A stretch of 64,000 bases of DNA from Rhizomucor pusillus (taxonomy: Eukaryota; Mucoromycota; Mucoromycetes; Mucorales; Lichtheimiaceae): the NCBI GenBank assembly GCA_900175165.2, contig FWWN02000531.1, positions 1 through 64,000 of the forward strand, given 5' to 3'. Made by a program: the position numbers and the translations under genes. Positions 11,512 to 22,744 of this stretch are shown piece by piece. Position 1 is the first letter of the stretch. Each line of letters opens with the position of its first letter. Below the pieces are notes generated by a model that was given only the letters and a program-made list of their open reading frames with translations, did not search any database and was not told where the DNA came from.

Positions 11512-13460
11512 TCAACAGCAGACGAATTTACCATCTTGAATGATGGAATATCCATCAACTTTTAGGTTCTTGATTGATGCACAGCATAGTGCAAATGTTC
11601 GTATTTTTGATTGTGTTTCCGTTCGAAGGATATTCCTGTAAGTCTTAAAAGTTATTTGGCGTAGACGTCGTTCGTAGTAGTATCGTTCACGATGTTCTTC
11701 AAGCTTTCGCAAATATTTTTCGCCCAACATCAAACGAGTACATATACGTGGGACATATGATATCGGTGTTTTGTAAACATATCTCTGCCGCATTGCTTTT
11801 GTGTATGAGTATAGCCGCCTAGTTCGTAAAATCTGATTCCTGCTGTCAGGAGTGTAGAATCTTCACTGAACTCTTCGCTCGTTGCTGCAGTGAATATAGC
11901 CACAACGATATTCTTTGGCATGTGTCTATCGCGATAATTGTGACAAATTTCAACGTTATGCAAGTGGTGCTTCGGTAATTCGATCAACTGATTGGTACAA
12001 TTGTTGCGTATTGAGATGTGGCGAATATACGGACAACACTGCGAAAGGTTTTCAAATGCTGAGCAGTGCAAATTGGTGACAATGAATTGCAAAGTATGTA
12101 TCGGGTGATGTCCTTCCAATCCGAGTATCGATAATGGTGCGATAGCATCCATATTATGCAATCCCAAGATTGTGAGATTCGGAAATCGATCAAGTATCGC
12201 GCAGATATCCAGCGTTTGGCACGTAACCCTTAATCGGTCGTTTACATTTCTTATCTGTAACGTTTCCAGATTGGAGTTTGATGAAATGTGCGAGAAAAAA
12301 AAACTGTCGGGTTCTTGGCCCATGCAAGCGGTGATTAATAAATGACGGATCAAAGTATCAGCGACTATGTCGAAGACTTTGTAAAGGTCGTCGCTAGATA
12401 AGGTACTAAAATTGTAGGGAGACTGAAAATGGAAACTTCGCAGCATAGGCAAATATTCAAGTAGATGGATTTGATGATCATTGCTGATATCCAGTCCTCG
12501 TAGGCGCAGCGTCTTGAGTTTTCCACAACCATTGCAAAAGTCACGAACGATAGTATCCACTCTTCCCGTGCTTAAAAGGGTTACACCGCTAGTTACAATG
12601 CTATTGGTGACTTCGAGACACAAAAACTCGAGATTGGGATAACCTTGACCAAAGTATTCTAACTACAAATATGGATATACGCGGGTACGCTTCAGTCCAC
12701 CGGTTTTGTCCTCGATGGAAAAATGCTTGAGATCAAGATTCATTCTCCCAGCGCGTTCCTCTCTCGCCATTTTTATGCAATCGTGGACGCCTCCCGTCAG
12801 ACGTTCCAGGACAAATGAAGTGTAGTTTTCCGTTTCCGACCCGAACAGCAGGTTAAGGTCGTGTATCTTTGGAGGTATATTATCTAGGTTATACAGAATA
12901 GGAACGAGCGGCAAGTTCTTGAGAGTAACGCTCTTTAGATGTTCCCCTTCGCCTATGAAAAACAACAACAACGGAGTGTAGTCTATATATTCTGCCGATC
13001 CAATTGGCAGAAACGTATGCCATGGTGGGTATATTGATCCACGAGAATGCAATTGTAGCTCGATATCACAGTCAATTCCTGTACCCGCAACTTGGACATA
13101 ATAATGCTCAAGGGACTCGTAACCGGGGATGGAAACTGTTGGTAGCGATTTTTTCGCCTCGAATACAATTGTTTGGATGAGTGGACACAATTCGCAGAGC
13201 TCTGACGCTTGCTCTGGTGTGAAATCCAAATATGAAAAGTGAATTTCGCGTACGTGGGCTCCCAATGAGATGTCAACATATTTCTTCAGCGTGCCGAGAA
13301 AGGATATTGCGTATACCACTCCTAGTAGGCGCACCTTTTGACATAGCAGTTCCAACATAGTTTCGTGCCAAGCGCGGCTCACGCAAAGATAAGCAATGCA
13401 GTCGCTTTGTGACAGGTGACAGGTGATGAGTGACCATATTTCCGATGGCAAGCGCTCCAT
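11512..13460 (-). pseudogene. F-box/LRR-like protein, probably lesioned
   Basis: F-box proteins recruit targets to SCF ubiquitin ligases. The frame from 13460 begins MERLPSEIWSLITCHLSQSD, a clear F-box, followed by repeated Leu-rich units of the kind found in fungal F-box/LRR proteins. The first frame ends at TAG (12663-12665). The next frame continues immediately (LEYFGQGYPNLEFL...), in register if 18 nt are removed (gtatat...ttgtag, GT to AG). Near 11,793-11,730 the protein-like reading shifts frame again, then continues to TGT TGC and a stop near 11,512. These changes suggest either decay or very unusual splicing. I set the start at the second Met because the upstream codon of the open frame is not ATG. 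The substrate is unknown. Confidence 0.65.
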
Positions 13461-14253
13461 AGTGTAAAAAGGTGGAAACACGCGGAAGAAAAAAAAGATG
13501 GAAAATGTGGAAGAACTTTAAGTGCTGAAAACATCACTGAAACACGAATCACATTGAGACAAGTCTTCTGTCCATCGTGAACAATAACTGCAACTGCCTT
13601 GAAAACTTATGTAAGCAAGTAAAGATAAACCGCCGGGAATTGTCACGACCCTAGACATCTTCGACGCAGAACGCGGTGATCTTGGCATTTTGAACGTCTC
13701 ACTCAGCTTTCTAGCAGCTGTGTTGACCCAACTGACATTATCCAATGCTGGGTTATATTGGTGGTTTGAATGTCGATTCGTTTCTAAGCACGGTGCTGGA
13801 TACATCAGGTATTATATTGCAGTTAATAATTTCGTCAGATTGTTGACGTGCTTTGATTTTATACACATAACTTGAAATGATTTTGAACAACGAAAAGAAA
13901 GACAAACAAAAGGAAAACAGATGGCATGCTTGAGCTGTACAATAAGGAGAAGGAATGAACAGATGGAAATGGAAATGAAAAGAAAGTGGGAAAGCATGCA
14001 AAGAGAAAAAAAAAACACACAACGGAGTGAAAAAATATACAGTAAAAACATGGAAAAGGTCAAGGAACGAAAGAGTGGTATGATAGATGAAGTGACGACC
14101 TACGGGGTCAGGGAAGGCGAAAGCATACCCGCAGTGTTCTTTTTTCGTATGTATTCCACAAGGTCAGGGCACCGCTGCAACCCTTTCAATGCTGTGCGTT
14201 GAGTCTATATAATAAAATAATATGTCAGCCATGTGTACTACAAAAATGTGCGA
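13461..14253. other. Intergenic, AT-rich
   Basis: This lies between the F-box start and the kinase stop codon. A Lys/Glu-rich frame at 13,921-14,200 is low-complexity sequence without a recognisable domain, and I do not call it a gene. Nothing else is seen. Confidence 0.5.
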
Positions 14254-16520
14254 CTATACACGTACTTCAATATTTTCAAGCCAAGGATGGCGCTGCAATG
14301 CATAGTAGCAAACAATGAGCAAAGCGATTTCCTTATGATTACAGGCACAGCGGGACTTACTAGAACATCTTTAATGGTTGGTCGATTCTCCCTTTTAGGC
14401 GTCAGCAATCTGACCATAAGATCAATACCTGTATGCGCAGAATTTGTGAGACGGCAGAGAGCCACGATCTATATACGATTCATCGAACTTACATTCTTCA
14501 CTGATGTGTTTAAAGCAGCGATCTTGAAACAAATTATATGGTGTTTTTTCTAAACACCAGATAATTTCTTGAGTCAAATCTACAAATTCCAATCAGCATT
14601 CAAGCATATCTCTCTCACGTAACAGTCTAAGCTTACTGTCGAAAGGGAACTTCCGGGCGACTGTGCAATACAACATAATTCCCAAGCTCCAGATATCCAC
14701 CGACTTGTCATACACCCTTGGTTCGTGGTATATCTCAGGTGCGACTAATAAAGTGGGATGGTGTTAGCTCAGACCCACCCCCAAAAAGAATCAAAGAATC
14801 ACAGGGCCACGTACCGTACGACCTAGTGCCACACATTGTGGAGAATCCACTGTCCAGCTCAAACTTGGCGAGCCCAAAGTCGGCCAACTTCACTTGGAGT
14901 GTTTTCTTGGACATCACCAAGATATTTTCCAGCTTAAGATCTCTGTGAGCAACGCCTTGCTCATGTAAGCTCTGCATGAAGAGTAAAAGCTATTGTCAGA
15001 TCTCACTGTTTCCAACGTCGGCTCTGCTCTACTCACATCGACAGCGTGGAAAATTTGGTCGAAGATAATTTTTATCTCGTCCTCAGCGAGAGAGCTCTTC
15101 AGATCAGACACATATTGGAATAAGTCTCCATCTTCGCCGCTAAGATATTAAACGTTAGAAACAGAAATCAATATCGAGACCAATTCTTTTTTCTATACTT
15201 ACAGCTCCATGGCCAGGAAAAATTCCTTGTTATACTCAACAACGTCCTCAAGACGAATGATGCAAGGCTATCAGAAAATGAAAAGAGAGGGGAATGAGCG
15301 GCTATCGATGAAATGCTGTCTAAGTTAGCTGACTTACGTGGTCCTGCAGGGAAGTATATGTGTTAATCTCCTGCTTCAAGTACTTTTGGAAATTAGGTTT
15401 GCTCGAGTAGAACCGCTTGAGCGCGATGAGGCGCTGCGTAAGATTGCATCGTGCGCGGCTCACTTGTCCAAAGCTTCCACTTTCGATGAACTTGCTCATC
15501 GTGAATCGGTCTTCCAGGCGGTGCTTAACAACACACATGCAAGTTAGTGATTTTGCAATGCAATACCCAAAATTTCTTTGTCACTTACAAGTACTCTCTT
15601 TCGCAGGGTTGGAAGGTGCACAATGAATTTGATTTCCTTGTCACCGTTTTCCTGACGGAAGCTAATCTCGTCTCCTTGGTTCAGTTCGAGTTCGACGTCC
15701 TTCGGAAGCTTGGTACCATTCACCCAAGTGCCTTTGATGCTACAATGATTTAAAATGATTATCTGCAATTTTTTCCTGCCGCATTTTTTATTTCTTGTGG
15801 CTGGCAACTAACCTGCGATCAATGATGAAAACAGGTCGTTCTCTGTCGACACTGTTGATTCTTAGTCTCTGGAGAATGAATGAAAAGATTAATGGATTAA
15901 TTAGTTACTTCGTTTCTATTTTTTTCAGTTACTTACCGAGTAAATAACAGCATGGTGTTTGGGATCGACAAAGGCGGGCGGCAGTCTGATTTGAAACACC
16001 GATCAGCAAAGTGGGGACAATTGCCACAGCCAACCAAAGCGTACCTGATATCGCCTTCCATGTGTGCGATCAAGTAACCAAGTCGCAAGGAATAAGGACC
16101 ACGGGCTTGCTTGGCTGCAGAGTTGAAAAGAATCTGGGACTCTGCAAGATCTGGGTACACGCTTTCGAGGAAAGTGTAAGCGTCAGTGTGGATTTGGAAG
16201 ACAGTGTCTGCTGTCAAGGGCAGGTTGACAGCTTCGTCTTGTTTGTTGGTGGAGGAGGGCTGCTCGTCAACGACGATGCGCAACGACGACGACGATGCTG
16301 TGTCCCGCTTTTGGAGGCATCCTTCCTTGAGGGCTTTGTCAACCAGCGAACGCTGCTGGGACTTTGATTTGGTAGTGACCTTCTTCTTCTTGATAATCTT
16401 CTCTGCAGGGTTGACGGACAATGACATGTTGCCCCGGGAAGTCTTGGACCGTGTCAAATAATCACTTGCTACAGGAGTGCGACGGGATGACCGTATCTCG
16501 GTCTTTGATCTTTCTTTCAT
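14254..16520 (-). CDS. FHA-domain Ser/Thr protein kinase (Chk2/Rad53-like)
   Basis: Likely nuclear checkpoint-type kinase. About twelve short exons can be chained. A basic N-terminal tail comes first. An FHA-like beta-sandwich follows (GDIRLPPAF...HHAVIYS...FIIDR, GTWVNGTKLPKDVELELNQG). The kinase shows a glycine loop (IESGSFGQV), the VAIK-type Lys (LIALKRF), HRDLKLEN, DFGLAK, CGTRSYVAPE and SVDIWSLGIMLY. It ends in the classic subdomain XI (LLTPKRENRP) and RHPWLENIEVRV before TAG. All catalytic residues are present. The FHA domain, however, lacks the Arg, Ser and Asn that normally contact phosphothreonine (see findings). Order FHA then kinase matches Chk2/Cds1; calcium/calmodulin-type kinases with FHA are the alternative. 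The gene is divergent to OGG1 with ~810 bp between starts. Confidence 0.82.
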
Positions 16521-17329
16521 CTGCTTTGGATGGATTGGGAATAGACAGTCTTGGATGGATTAAGTGTTACTTGAAAGCAAGCCTAAAGTAAAAGAAAAAA
16601 GGAAGAAAAAAGCAGAGGCACAAAGAGAGGAAAAAGGAAAAAGAACGGTGCAAGGAGCGTGGGGGATCCTGAAGCTTCAGTTTAAACGAGAGCATCAGCA
16701 GCCAGCTCTCTCTTCTGCCGCCGGAACCCGATCAGGTGGCGCTCCGACGCTATCGTAGCAGGATGAAAAAAAAATTGACAACCAAGTGCTGAAAAGCTAA
16801 CTCGAGTGGACCAAAGTAGAGCTTTGCTTTACACTTTTCCCCAACATCATCATTCTTGGTTCCTATGGTAACAGGCAGGTGATACGTGGAGGTCAGGATT
16901 TTTTGACTGGTACCATGCTTCAGGTACACTTTCTCATCATCGCTTCGTTGACACGACTGAAAATCGGGATTCGATTGTCTTGAACTTTAATTATTCCTGC
17001 TTCTATTAAGTCGGCAGAAGACAGAGAGAGCATCCTTTTTGTAGCGTAAATATAAATTCATATTCTCCGAGGACTCTCCTCAAAAAAGAAATATCGCTTG
17101 CAATGACGTGAGCGTGGGCGAGCAAGCAGATATGCTTTGGCGGCAGAACATGGTCCTCGTGATAGGATGAGCTTGCAGTATGGTTTGCTTGGTTACACGA
17201 GTTGGCCAGGTGCAGCTGCTTTTCTGTGGACACCAACAGCGCAGGAATAAGGCACCGTTTTGGTGCGGGGAGAAAAAAAAGGTTTTGACAAGAACCCTGA
17301 CCTGAGCGTATACACCCTTTGTACCACTC
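16521..17329. promoter_or_regulatory. Divergent promoter region, FHA kinase / OGG1
   Basis: About 810 bp separates two DNA-damage-related genes transcribed away from each other. Some purine-rich low-complexity sequence lies at 16,585-16,650. No ORF here looks real, and I could not identify individual control sites. Confidence 0.45.
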
Positions 17330-18678
17330 ATGTTACGAAATGTCAAAACGGCCGATCTGATTTGGAAGGATCTCGAGGTCTCTTGCAAAGAACTTCGGCT
17401 GGACACTCTACGTTGCGGACAGTCATTCCGATGGCGCAACATTGGTAATCACTGGCAAGTTGATCCATTGACACAATCCTTGATCTCTCTGTATTTCTAA
17501 TCCTTGTTTTTCTAGGTCCTGTGTCTTGAGAGGCAAACTTTATGTACTCAAGGAAACTCGTAAGTTTAAAATACATGGCAAAGGTTTCTTGCAGCTTGGT
17601 AACAATTGGTTGCTACTTAAGCTTCGACGGTGCTATACGGTGTGCCCGAGACGGATAGCTCAGAAGACGCCTGCAAAGAAATCGTCACTGTCCTGCGTGA
17701 TTATTTCCAGCTCGATCGTTTATCACTCGAAGAATGCTACAAACGTTGGTCAGATGCAGATGCGAATTTTAAGAAACGGTCGGTGCACTTTCAAGGAATT
17801 CGGATGTTGCGGCAGGATCCGTGGGAGAACCTTGTATCGTTTATCTGCTCAAGCAACAACAACATTGCGCGCATCACGCAAATGGTAACTTGCAAGCAAG
17901 AGTCAGATGAAAAGTCACATTCAATCTGACGCAACACAACAATAGATCCAAAAACTGTGCCAACGATATGGACCGCCTGTCATACAGCTCGATGGTGTCA
18001 CGTACCACGACTTTCCATCTGTCGAGGCACTCGCGCAGCAAGGAGTGGAAGATCAGCTACGTCAAATGGGTTTCGGATACAGAGCAAAGTACATTGCACA
18101 AACTGCCCGGTACATCGACTCACATGAAAAGGGAGAAGAATGGCTTGTCGGGTTGAGAAGTGTCCCGTACTCTGAAGCCAAAGAAGCACTTGTGTCGCTT
18201 TCTGGAGTAGGACCAAAAGTTGCCGATTGTGTGGTAAGAGGATTAAAAAAGTGCATTGTTGTGCCTATGCAATCCTTTTGCTGAAATATATATGCAGTGC
18301 TTAATGTCGCTCGACCACCACGAAGCTATTCCTGTTGACACGCATGTCTGGCAGATAGTCTTGCGTAACTATGGATTCGGAAAGAAACAGCAGAAGACAT
18401 TGACAAGTAAAGTATACGACCAAGTCGCTGATCATTTACGTCAAATCTTTGGGCAATACAGCGGCTGGGCTCACTCAGTGCTTTTTACTGCTGATTTGAG
18501 GTCGTTTGCTGATCGGCTGACAGAAGAAGAGGACAAGGTCACGGTAACTTCAGTAATTACAACTGCGGAAAAACGAAGATCGGAGCAAAAAGAGACGACG
18601 GATGAGGCAGTGACCGTGGCTACTGAGACTATCACATCACGGAAACGTCCACGACGGCGCACGCGAGGCCCGGATTAA
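17330..18678 (+). CDS. OGG1: 8-oxoguanine DNA glycosylase/lyase
   Basis: Base-excision repair enzyme removing 8-oxo-G opposite C. Five exons (17330-17454, 17516-17562, 17622-17884, 17946-18233, 18298-18678) give 367 residues. Residues 1-60 (LRLDTLRCGQSFRWR, HWSCVLRGKLY) are the OGG N-domain. FICSSNNNIARIT and LDGVTYHDFPS follow. The helix-hairpin-helix/GPD active site is LSGVGPKVADCV with catalytic Lys236, then PVDTHVW with Asp255. The 19-residue spacing equals that of human Lys249-Asp268. The tail (after ~325) is charged and ends in KRPRRRTRG, a plausible nuclear signal. The first intron starts gcaagt (GC-AG). The nearer GT (17,445) puts the HWSCVL block out of frame. Complete and apparently functional. 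Confidence 0.94.
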
Positions 18679-18866
18679 CTTGCATGACCTGCATTTGTAT
18701 ACATAATACCTTTTCTTATCATCACCAAATTCAACACTGTCCATGTTACATCTTTCCATCTACATCCTCCGTATATAATATAAATAACCCTCTTGTTTTT
18801 TTTTGTAGCAGCCCTGGGCCAAACAACGTGTGCATTTTTATTCATTAGAGACAAAAAACGTGACAC

Positions 18867-19517
18867 TTAGGCACGGACAGCCTCGCGGAAGTAGTTCTCA
18901 AGGGAACCCTTCTGGGGAACGAACTTGACGTAGCAGCCATCGGGCTTGAGCTTGCCCTCAGTGCGAGCCTGGATGTATTCCTCACGCTTGAGAGGAGTGA
19001 AGCCCCACTTGTTGGAGACGATGATCTTCTGCTGACCAGGGAACTTGTACTTGGAGCGTCTCAAAGCCTCAATGACGATAGCCTTGTTGGAATCCTTGGA
19101 ACGGACAGAGAAGATAACCTGGCCAATGTTGACACGAGCGACGAGCCCGTTGGGCTTGCCGAAAGCACCACGCATACCGGTTTGCAATCTATCGGCACCG
19201 GCGCACGACAACATCTTGTTGATACGGACGACGTGGAAGGGGTGGACACGGACGCGCATGTGGAAAGCGTCCTTACCGGCGTTCTTGACAATGTACTTGT
19301 TGCAGCAAATACGGCCGGCTTCCAAAGCTTCGGCAGAGATCTGTTCGTATTCGTTGGAGACCAAGTGCACGCACAAGGGGAACTCGTCCACGGAAGCCTT
19401 CTTGCGGCCCAAGTCGTAGATTCTGATCTTGGGATCAGGAACACCACGGCAGTATCTGCTCTTGGGGTAAGGCTTGTTCTTGCAGTATCTGTAGCAACGA
19501 GCGGGACGACGACCCAT
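18867..19517 (-). CDS. RPL10: 60S ribosomal protein L10 (uL16)
   Basis: Structural protein of the large ribosomal subunit near the P site and peptidyl-transferase centre, joining late during cytoplasmic 60S maturation. A single 216-residue coding exon begins [20 protein letters not shown] and contains the conserved [20 protein letters not shown] loop and [10 protein letters not shown]. The ATG lies two bases after a pyrimidine-CAG (ttgcag), suggesting a 5'-UTR intron. Length and sequence match the eukaryotic family throughout. It converges on OGG1, with only ~190 bp between their stops. Confidence 0.97.
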   Translation of the reverse strand: MGRRPARCYRYCKNKPYPKSRYCRGVPDPKIRIYDLGRKKASVDEFPLCVHLVSNEYEQISAEALEAGRICCNKYIVKNAGKDAFHMRVRVHPFHVVRINKMLSCAGADRLQTGMRGAFGKPNGLVARVNIGQVIFSVRSKDSNKAIVIEALRRSKYKFPGQQKIIVSNKWGFTPLKREEYIQARTEGKLKPDGCYVKFVPQKGSLENYFREAVRA

Positions 19518-20397
19518 GGCTGCAATGTGCGTAGGTGAATTACGTCAGTATCATCCATCTCTCGAGTGATCTATAATCCCATCCATTCATCCATCCATCT
19601 ATCTATCCATTCGTGCATCCACGCTGCTGCGTTCATCCACTGCAAGCATCATCGCTGTCGCACCATGCATGCATGCATCTGCTACTCACCTATTACAAGC
19701 AGAGAAAGAGGGAGTTCCTATGGTCACGGCCTTGGCCAGTAACTATGCGCCGCGACGGCCGCCGTGTGGAAGCCCTCCTTTTAAGCTCAGCCCATTTCAT
19801 TGTCTTGAGCGTCTTGATTAATGTCTCTCGGAAGCCTCTAGCTTTACAGATGCTGCGGTTCGTCCGCAGTAGAGGTTACAATCGAGTTTACGCTGCTGAA
19901 TGTGCCGTTGTTTTGCGAATATTTATTTCAAACGATGCATTTGGCTTGAATTCAAAGAATAGAATGACTTCCCCACCGAAAAAGGCGTCTTTTACATACG
20001 GCAAAGGCATACCTGCAACGAGTGCTCTTTAGTTTCGAGTGCATCGAAAAAGTATTCAATATTAAGTCTAATGCTTTCTGCGAGATATCGCAAGATAAAA
20101 CATTTGCAGAAGACAATTCACCGAAAATGAACTGGAAATTTTGACGGATTGTCATCTCCCTCTTATCGAACATGAATTGCACACATATGTATACTGATTG
20201 AACAAAGATGTTCCTAAAGGTCGTCAATGCCATTTACCGCGTTTCGCCGGGCACCGTCCGCTAACAAACACGATGGTGTCTGCATGGCTTTGTCTTCCTC
20301 CTTCTCGTCCGTCCTTGTTTGAGTTTGAATTGAAACACAAAGCGAAAAAGTCGCCCTACATTACCATCAACCTTCTTTCTTTCTTTCTTCCACCCTT
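19518..20397. other. Intergenic region upstream of RPL10 and the transposase gene
   Basis: It contains the RPL10 promoter, including a short imperfect catccatc repeat run at 19,578-19,625 and a catgcatgcatg palindromic stretch near 19,665. A pyrimidine run (tttctttctttc) ends a few bases before the transposase-derived ATG. No other gene seen. Confidence 0.5.
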
Positions 20398-21644
20398 ATG
20401 GAAGCGAACACAGAATCTATCGCGAAACCAGTCGCTACCGCCGCCGAACCTGCATCGGAAGCAACAGCAGCGGCTTCTGCATCCCCTTCATCCCCAGAGC
20501 AGGAGGAAAGCCGTAAAACCCGCCAAAAGCGTGAGGGTCGCAAGCGAGGCACCTACAAGAATTACACTGAATCACAGCTGCGAATCCTGATCAATTGCTA
20601 CGTGAATGAAGGCCTCACTGTCACCGAGGCAGCGAAACGCTCAGGTACTGGTCGTCGCCGCTGTTTAGTCACCATGTCTGTGTGAAAGACTAAGACGCTC
20701 TTTGCTTTGCAGGCGTCAACAGGTCGACGGCAAGCCGAATTCTCGCCAAGCATGAACAGAGTCCTGATCACGAAATACCCAAACGTCGCAGACGTGGACG
20801 AGGAGCCACACCCGCGTTGCAACCTCAGCATACACAGTTTCTGATTCAATACCTCGACAAGCACGCTGATGTGACATTTACCCAATTGCTAGAAGACATG
20901 AGGAACAATTTCCCTGGCATTGAGACCTCCATTTCAAGTGTGCAGACGCATATCAAGAAACACTGCGCGCTCTCAGTCACCAGATCCGAGAGATATCCTG
21001 CCAACCGACGCGACACGGAAGAGATCAGACATCAACGCAAGAATATTGTGAGCGCGTGGCTGCAGACGTCCAGTTTCAGCTACCCAACAAACTGCGTGTT
21101 TATCGATGAGACGACTTTTACTTTCCAAGTGCGCCGCAGCTTTGTGCGGACCCAGCGCGGTCAGTCAGCGCGCATCAGACTCCCAGCAGAGCGCGGACGC
21201 AATCTCACGGTGTTTTCAGCAATTGCCGGTGCAGGCTTGATCGATTTATCAGTAAAAGTCCCTCCTGGCGAAACAAAGTGGGTGGATTTCATGGCATTTT
21301 TACACAACGTGATGGATGTCCTCGATCGTCAAGGCTACCAGGGCTGGTATCTTGTATTGGACCCTTCGCTTGTACCTCTTGGCCTCAGCATCGAGCAGGA
21401 AATCGTAGCCCGTGGCTACCAGTGCGTTCGCTTACCGACGCAGTCCCCGTTCCTAAACCCGGTGGAAGAATTCTTCTCCAAACTTCAGCTGTCGGTCCCA
21501 AGAAGACCTCTGGACGAAGGCGAGACGCTTGTTCAGCGGGTCGTCGAAGGCGCGAATCAAATTACCCAAAATGATATCAGAGGATGGATCAGACGCGCCA
21601 TGGTCTACTTTAACCGATGCCTCAATGAAGAGCGAGACCTCTAA
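20398..21644 (+). CDS. Tc1/IS630-like DD34E transposase, probably domesticated
   Basis: Two exons (20398-20644 and 20713-21644; 68-nt GT-AG intron) give 392 uninterrupted residues. An Ala/Ser/Glu-rich N-terminal tail (1-45) is followed by a basic stretch and a helix-turn-helix (LTVTEAAKRSGVNRSTASRI, the join falling inside it). A second DNA-binding-like segment follows. The RNase H-fold core comes next: VFIDETTF (D1), YLVLDPSLVP (D2) and LPTQSPFLNPVEEFFSKLQ (E), with 34 residues between D2 and E. The usual DN.x.IH pattern after D2 is replaced by DPSLVP, so activity is doubtful. I saw no flanking terminal inverted repeats and no second copy here. An intact frame, its own intron and a CT-rich upstream tract fit a host gene better than a mobile copy. 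Confidence 0.85.
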
Positions 21645-22744
21645 CTGGCAGAATAAATCCACCCGCAACCTTTACTACCCGAGAAAACGCTGCTGCTATC
21701 TGAAATTTGCTATCTTTCATTTTCTTGCATAAATGATATATATAAACCGTTACCTGAGCTTTAAAAACGTTTGCTGTGTGCTTGTATTCGAAATTAAGCA
21801 GAAGAATGTGTCTATACTGGGATATCTGGACGGCTGCTGCTGTACCCATTCTGTCCCATCGGGTCTCCGGATCCTCGTATCGCATGGATGGACCACATGC
21901 GAGCAAGGGGAAAAACGTGGAGCCATAGTACTTTTGAAACTGTAACTACAGGGATATATGATGGCATAATTGTCCACAAAGCTTACTGTCGTACAGTGCA
22001 TAGAATGCCTTAGAAAGCCTTTAACTACACATCTGCTTGCTTCTCAATCCGTCTGCTTTTGTATTCACGTTTGTTGCTACTCTATCGTTATTAAATTCAA
22101 TGTCCTTTCCTCTGTGTCCTATGCAATTTAGTGGCCAAAAGATTATTTAACCGGAATATGTAGCAATATTGTTCCGTGGCCTTCTTCATTTTATCAAAGG
22201 GAAATTCGCGGGTATGCATTTAATTTACGTCATGTCATGTCTATATTGACGAAACGTGGTGGAGTTTACGCTGCATAAAGATAATGGACATTGCGAGAAA
22301 GTAAGAGGACATACGGCATCACATGTCGACACACCGCTAGTCCAGATAAAGTTTGGTATGCATGTGGAACAAATTTTTGCTACAACAGTAACGGTATATC
22401 ACCCTTTGCGATTGCCGTCTTATACACCGCTGTGATGTATTGATAACATATAGTATCAACAAAGATGAGGTTATTGTTTGATATTTGCGCGCAGACAACA
22501 TCGTCATCCCATGCAGCTGGGCGTTTCAAGCAGCGCAAGAGTGGTTTTGGAAAGTGCGGGTGGTGGTGGGTACCTGGCTGTTTCCATTCCCGTCCCTCCT
22601 CCTCCCTCCTCCCCTTTGACAACTCACTTAACTCACTCCACTCCACTCCACTCAGTCACTTTCTTGTTTTTCTCCACTTTCTTTTCGTTTCTATTTTAAG
22701 TCACACACTTTGCTTCTCTCTGTGCCTCTCTTTCTCTTTATTTC
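21645..22744. other. 1.1-kb intergenic region
   Basis: No credible ORF. A pyrimidine-rich block (22,590-22,745) immediately precedes the DDHD phospholipase ATG and probably contains its core promoter and 5' UTR. Nothing else noted. Confidence 0.5.

Noticed and set aside
13921..14200. Lys/Glu/Met-rich 93-residue ORF upstream of the F-box gene
   Set aside because: Low-complexity translation of purine-rich DNA, with no domain or conserved pattern.
17445..17515. GT donor at 17,445 for the first OGG1 intron
   Set aside because: It shifts the frame before the conserved HWSCVLRG block; the GC donor at 17,455 keeps it.
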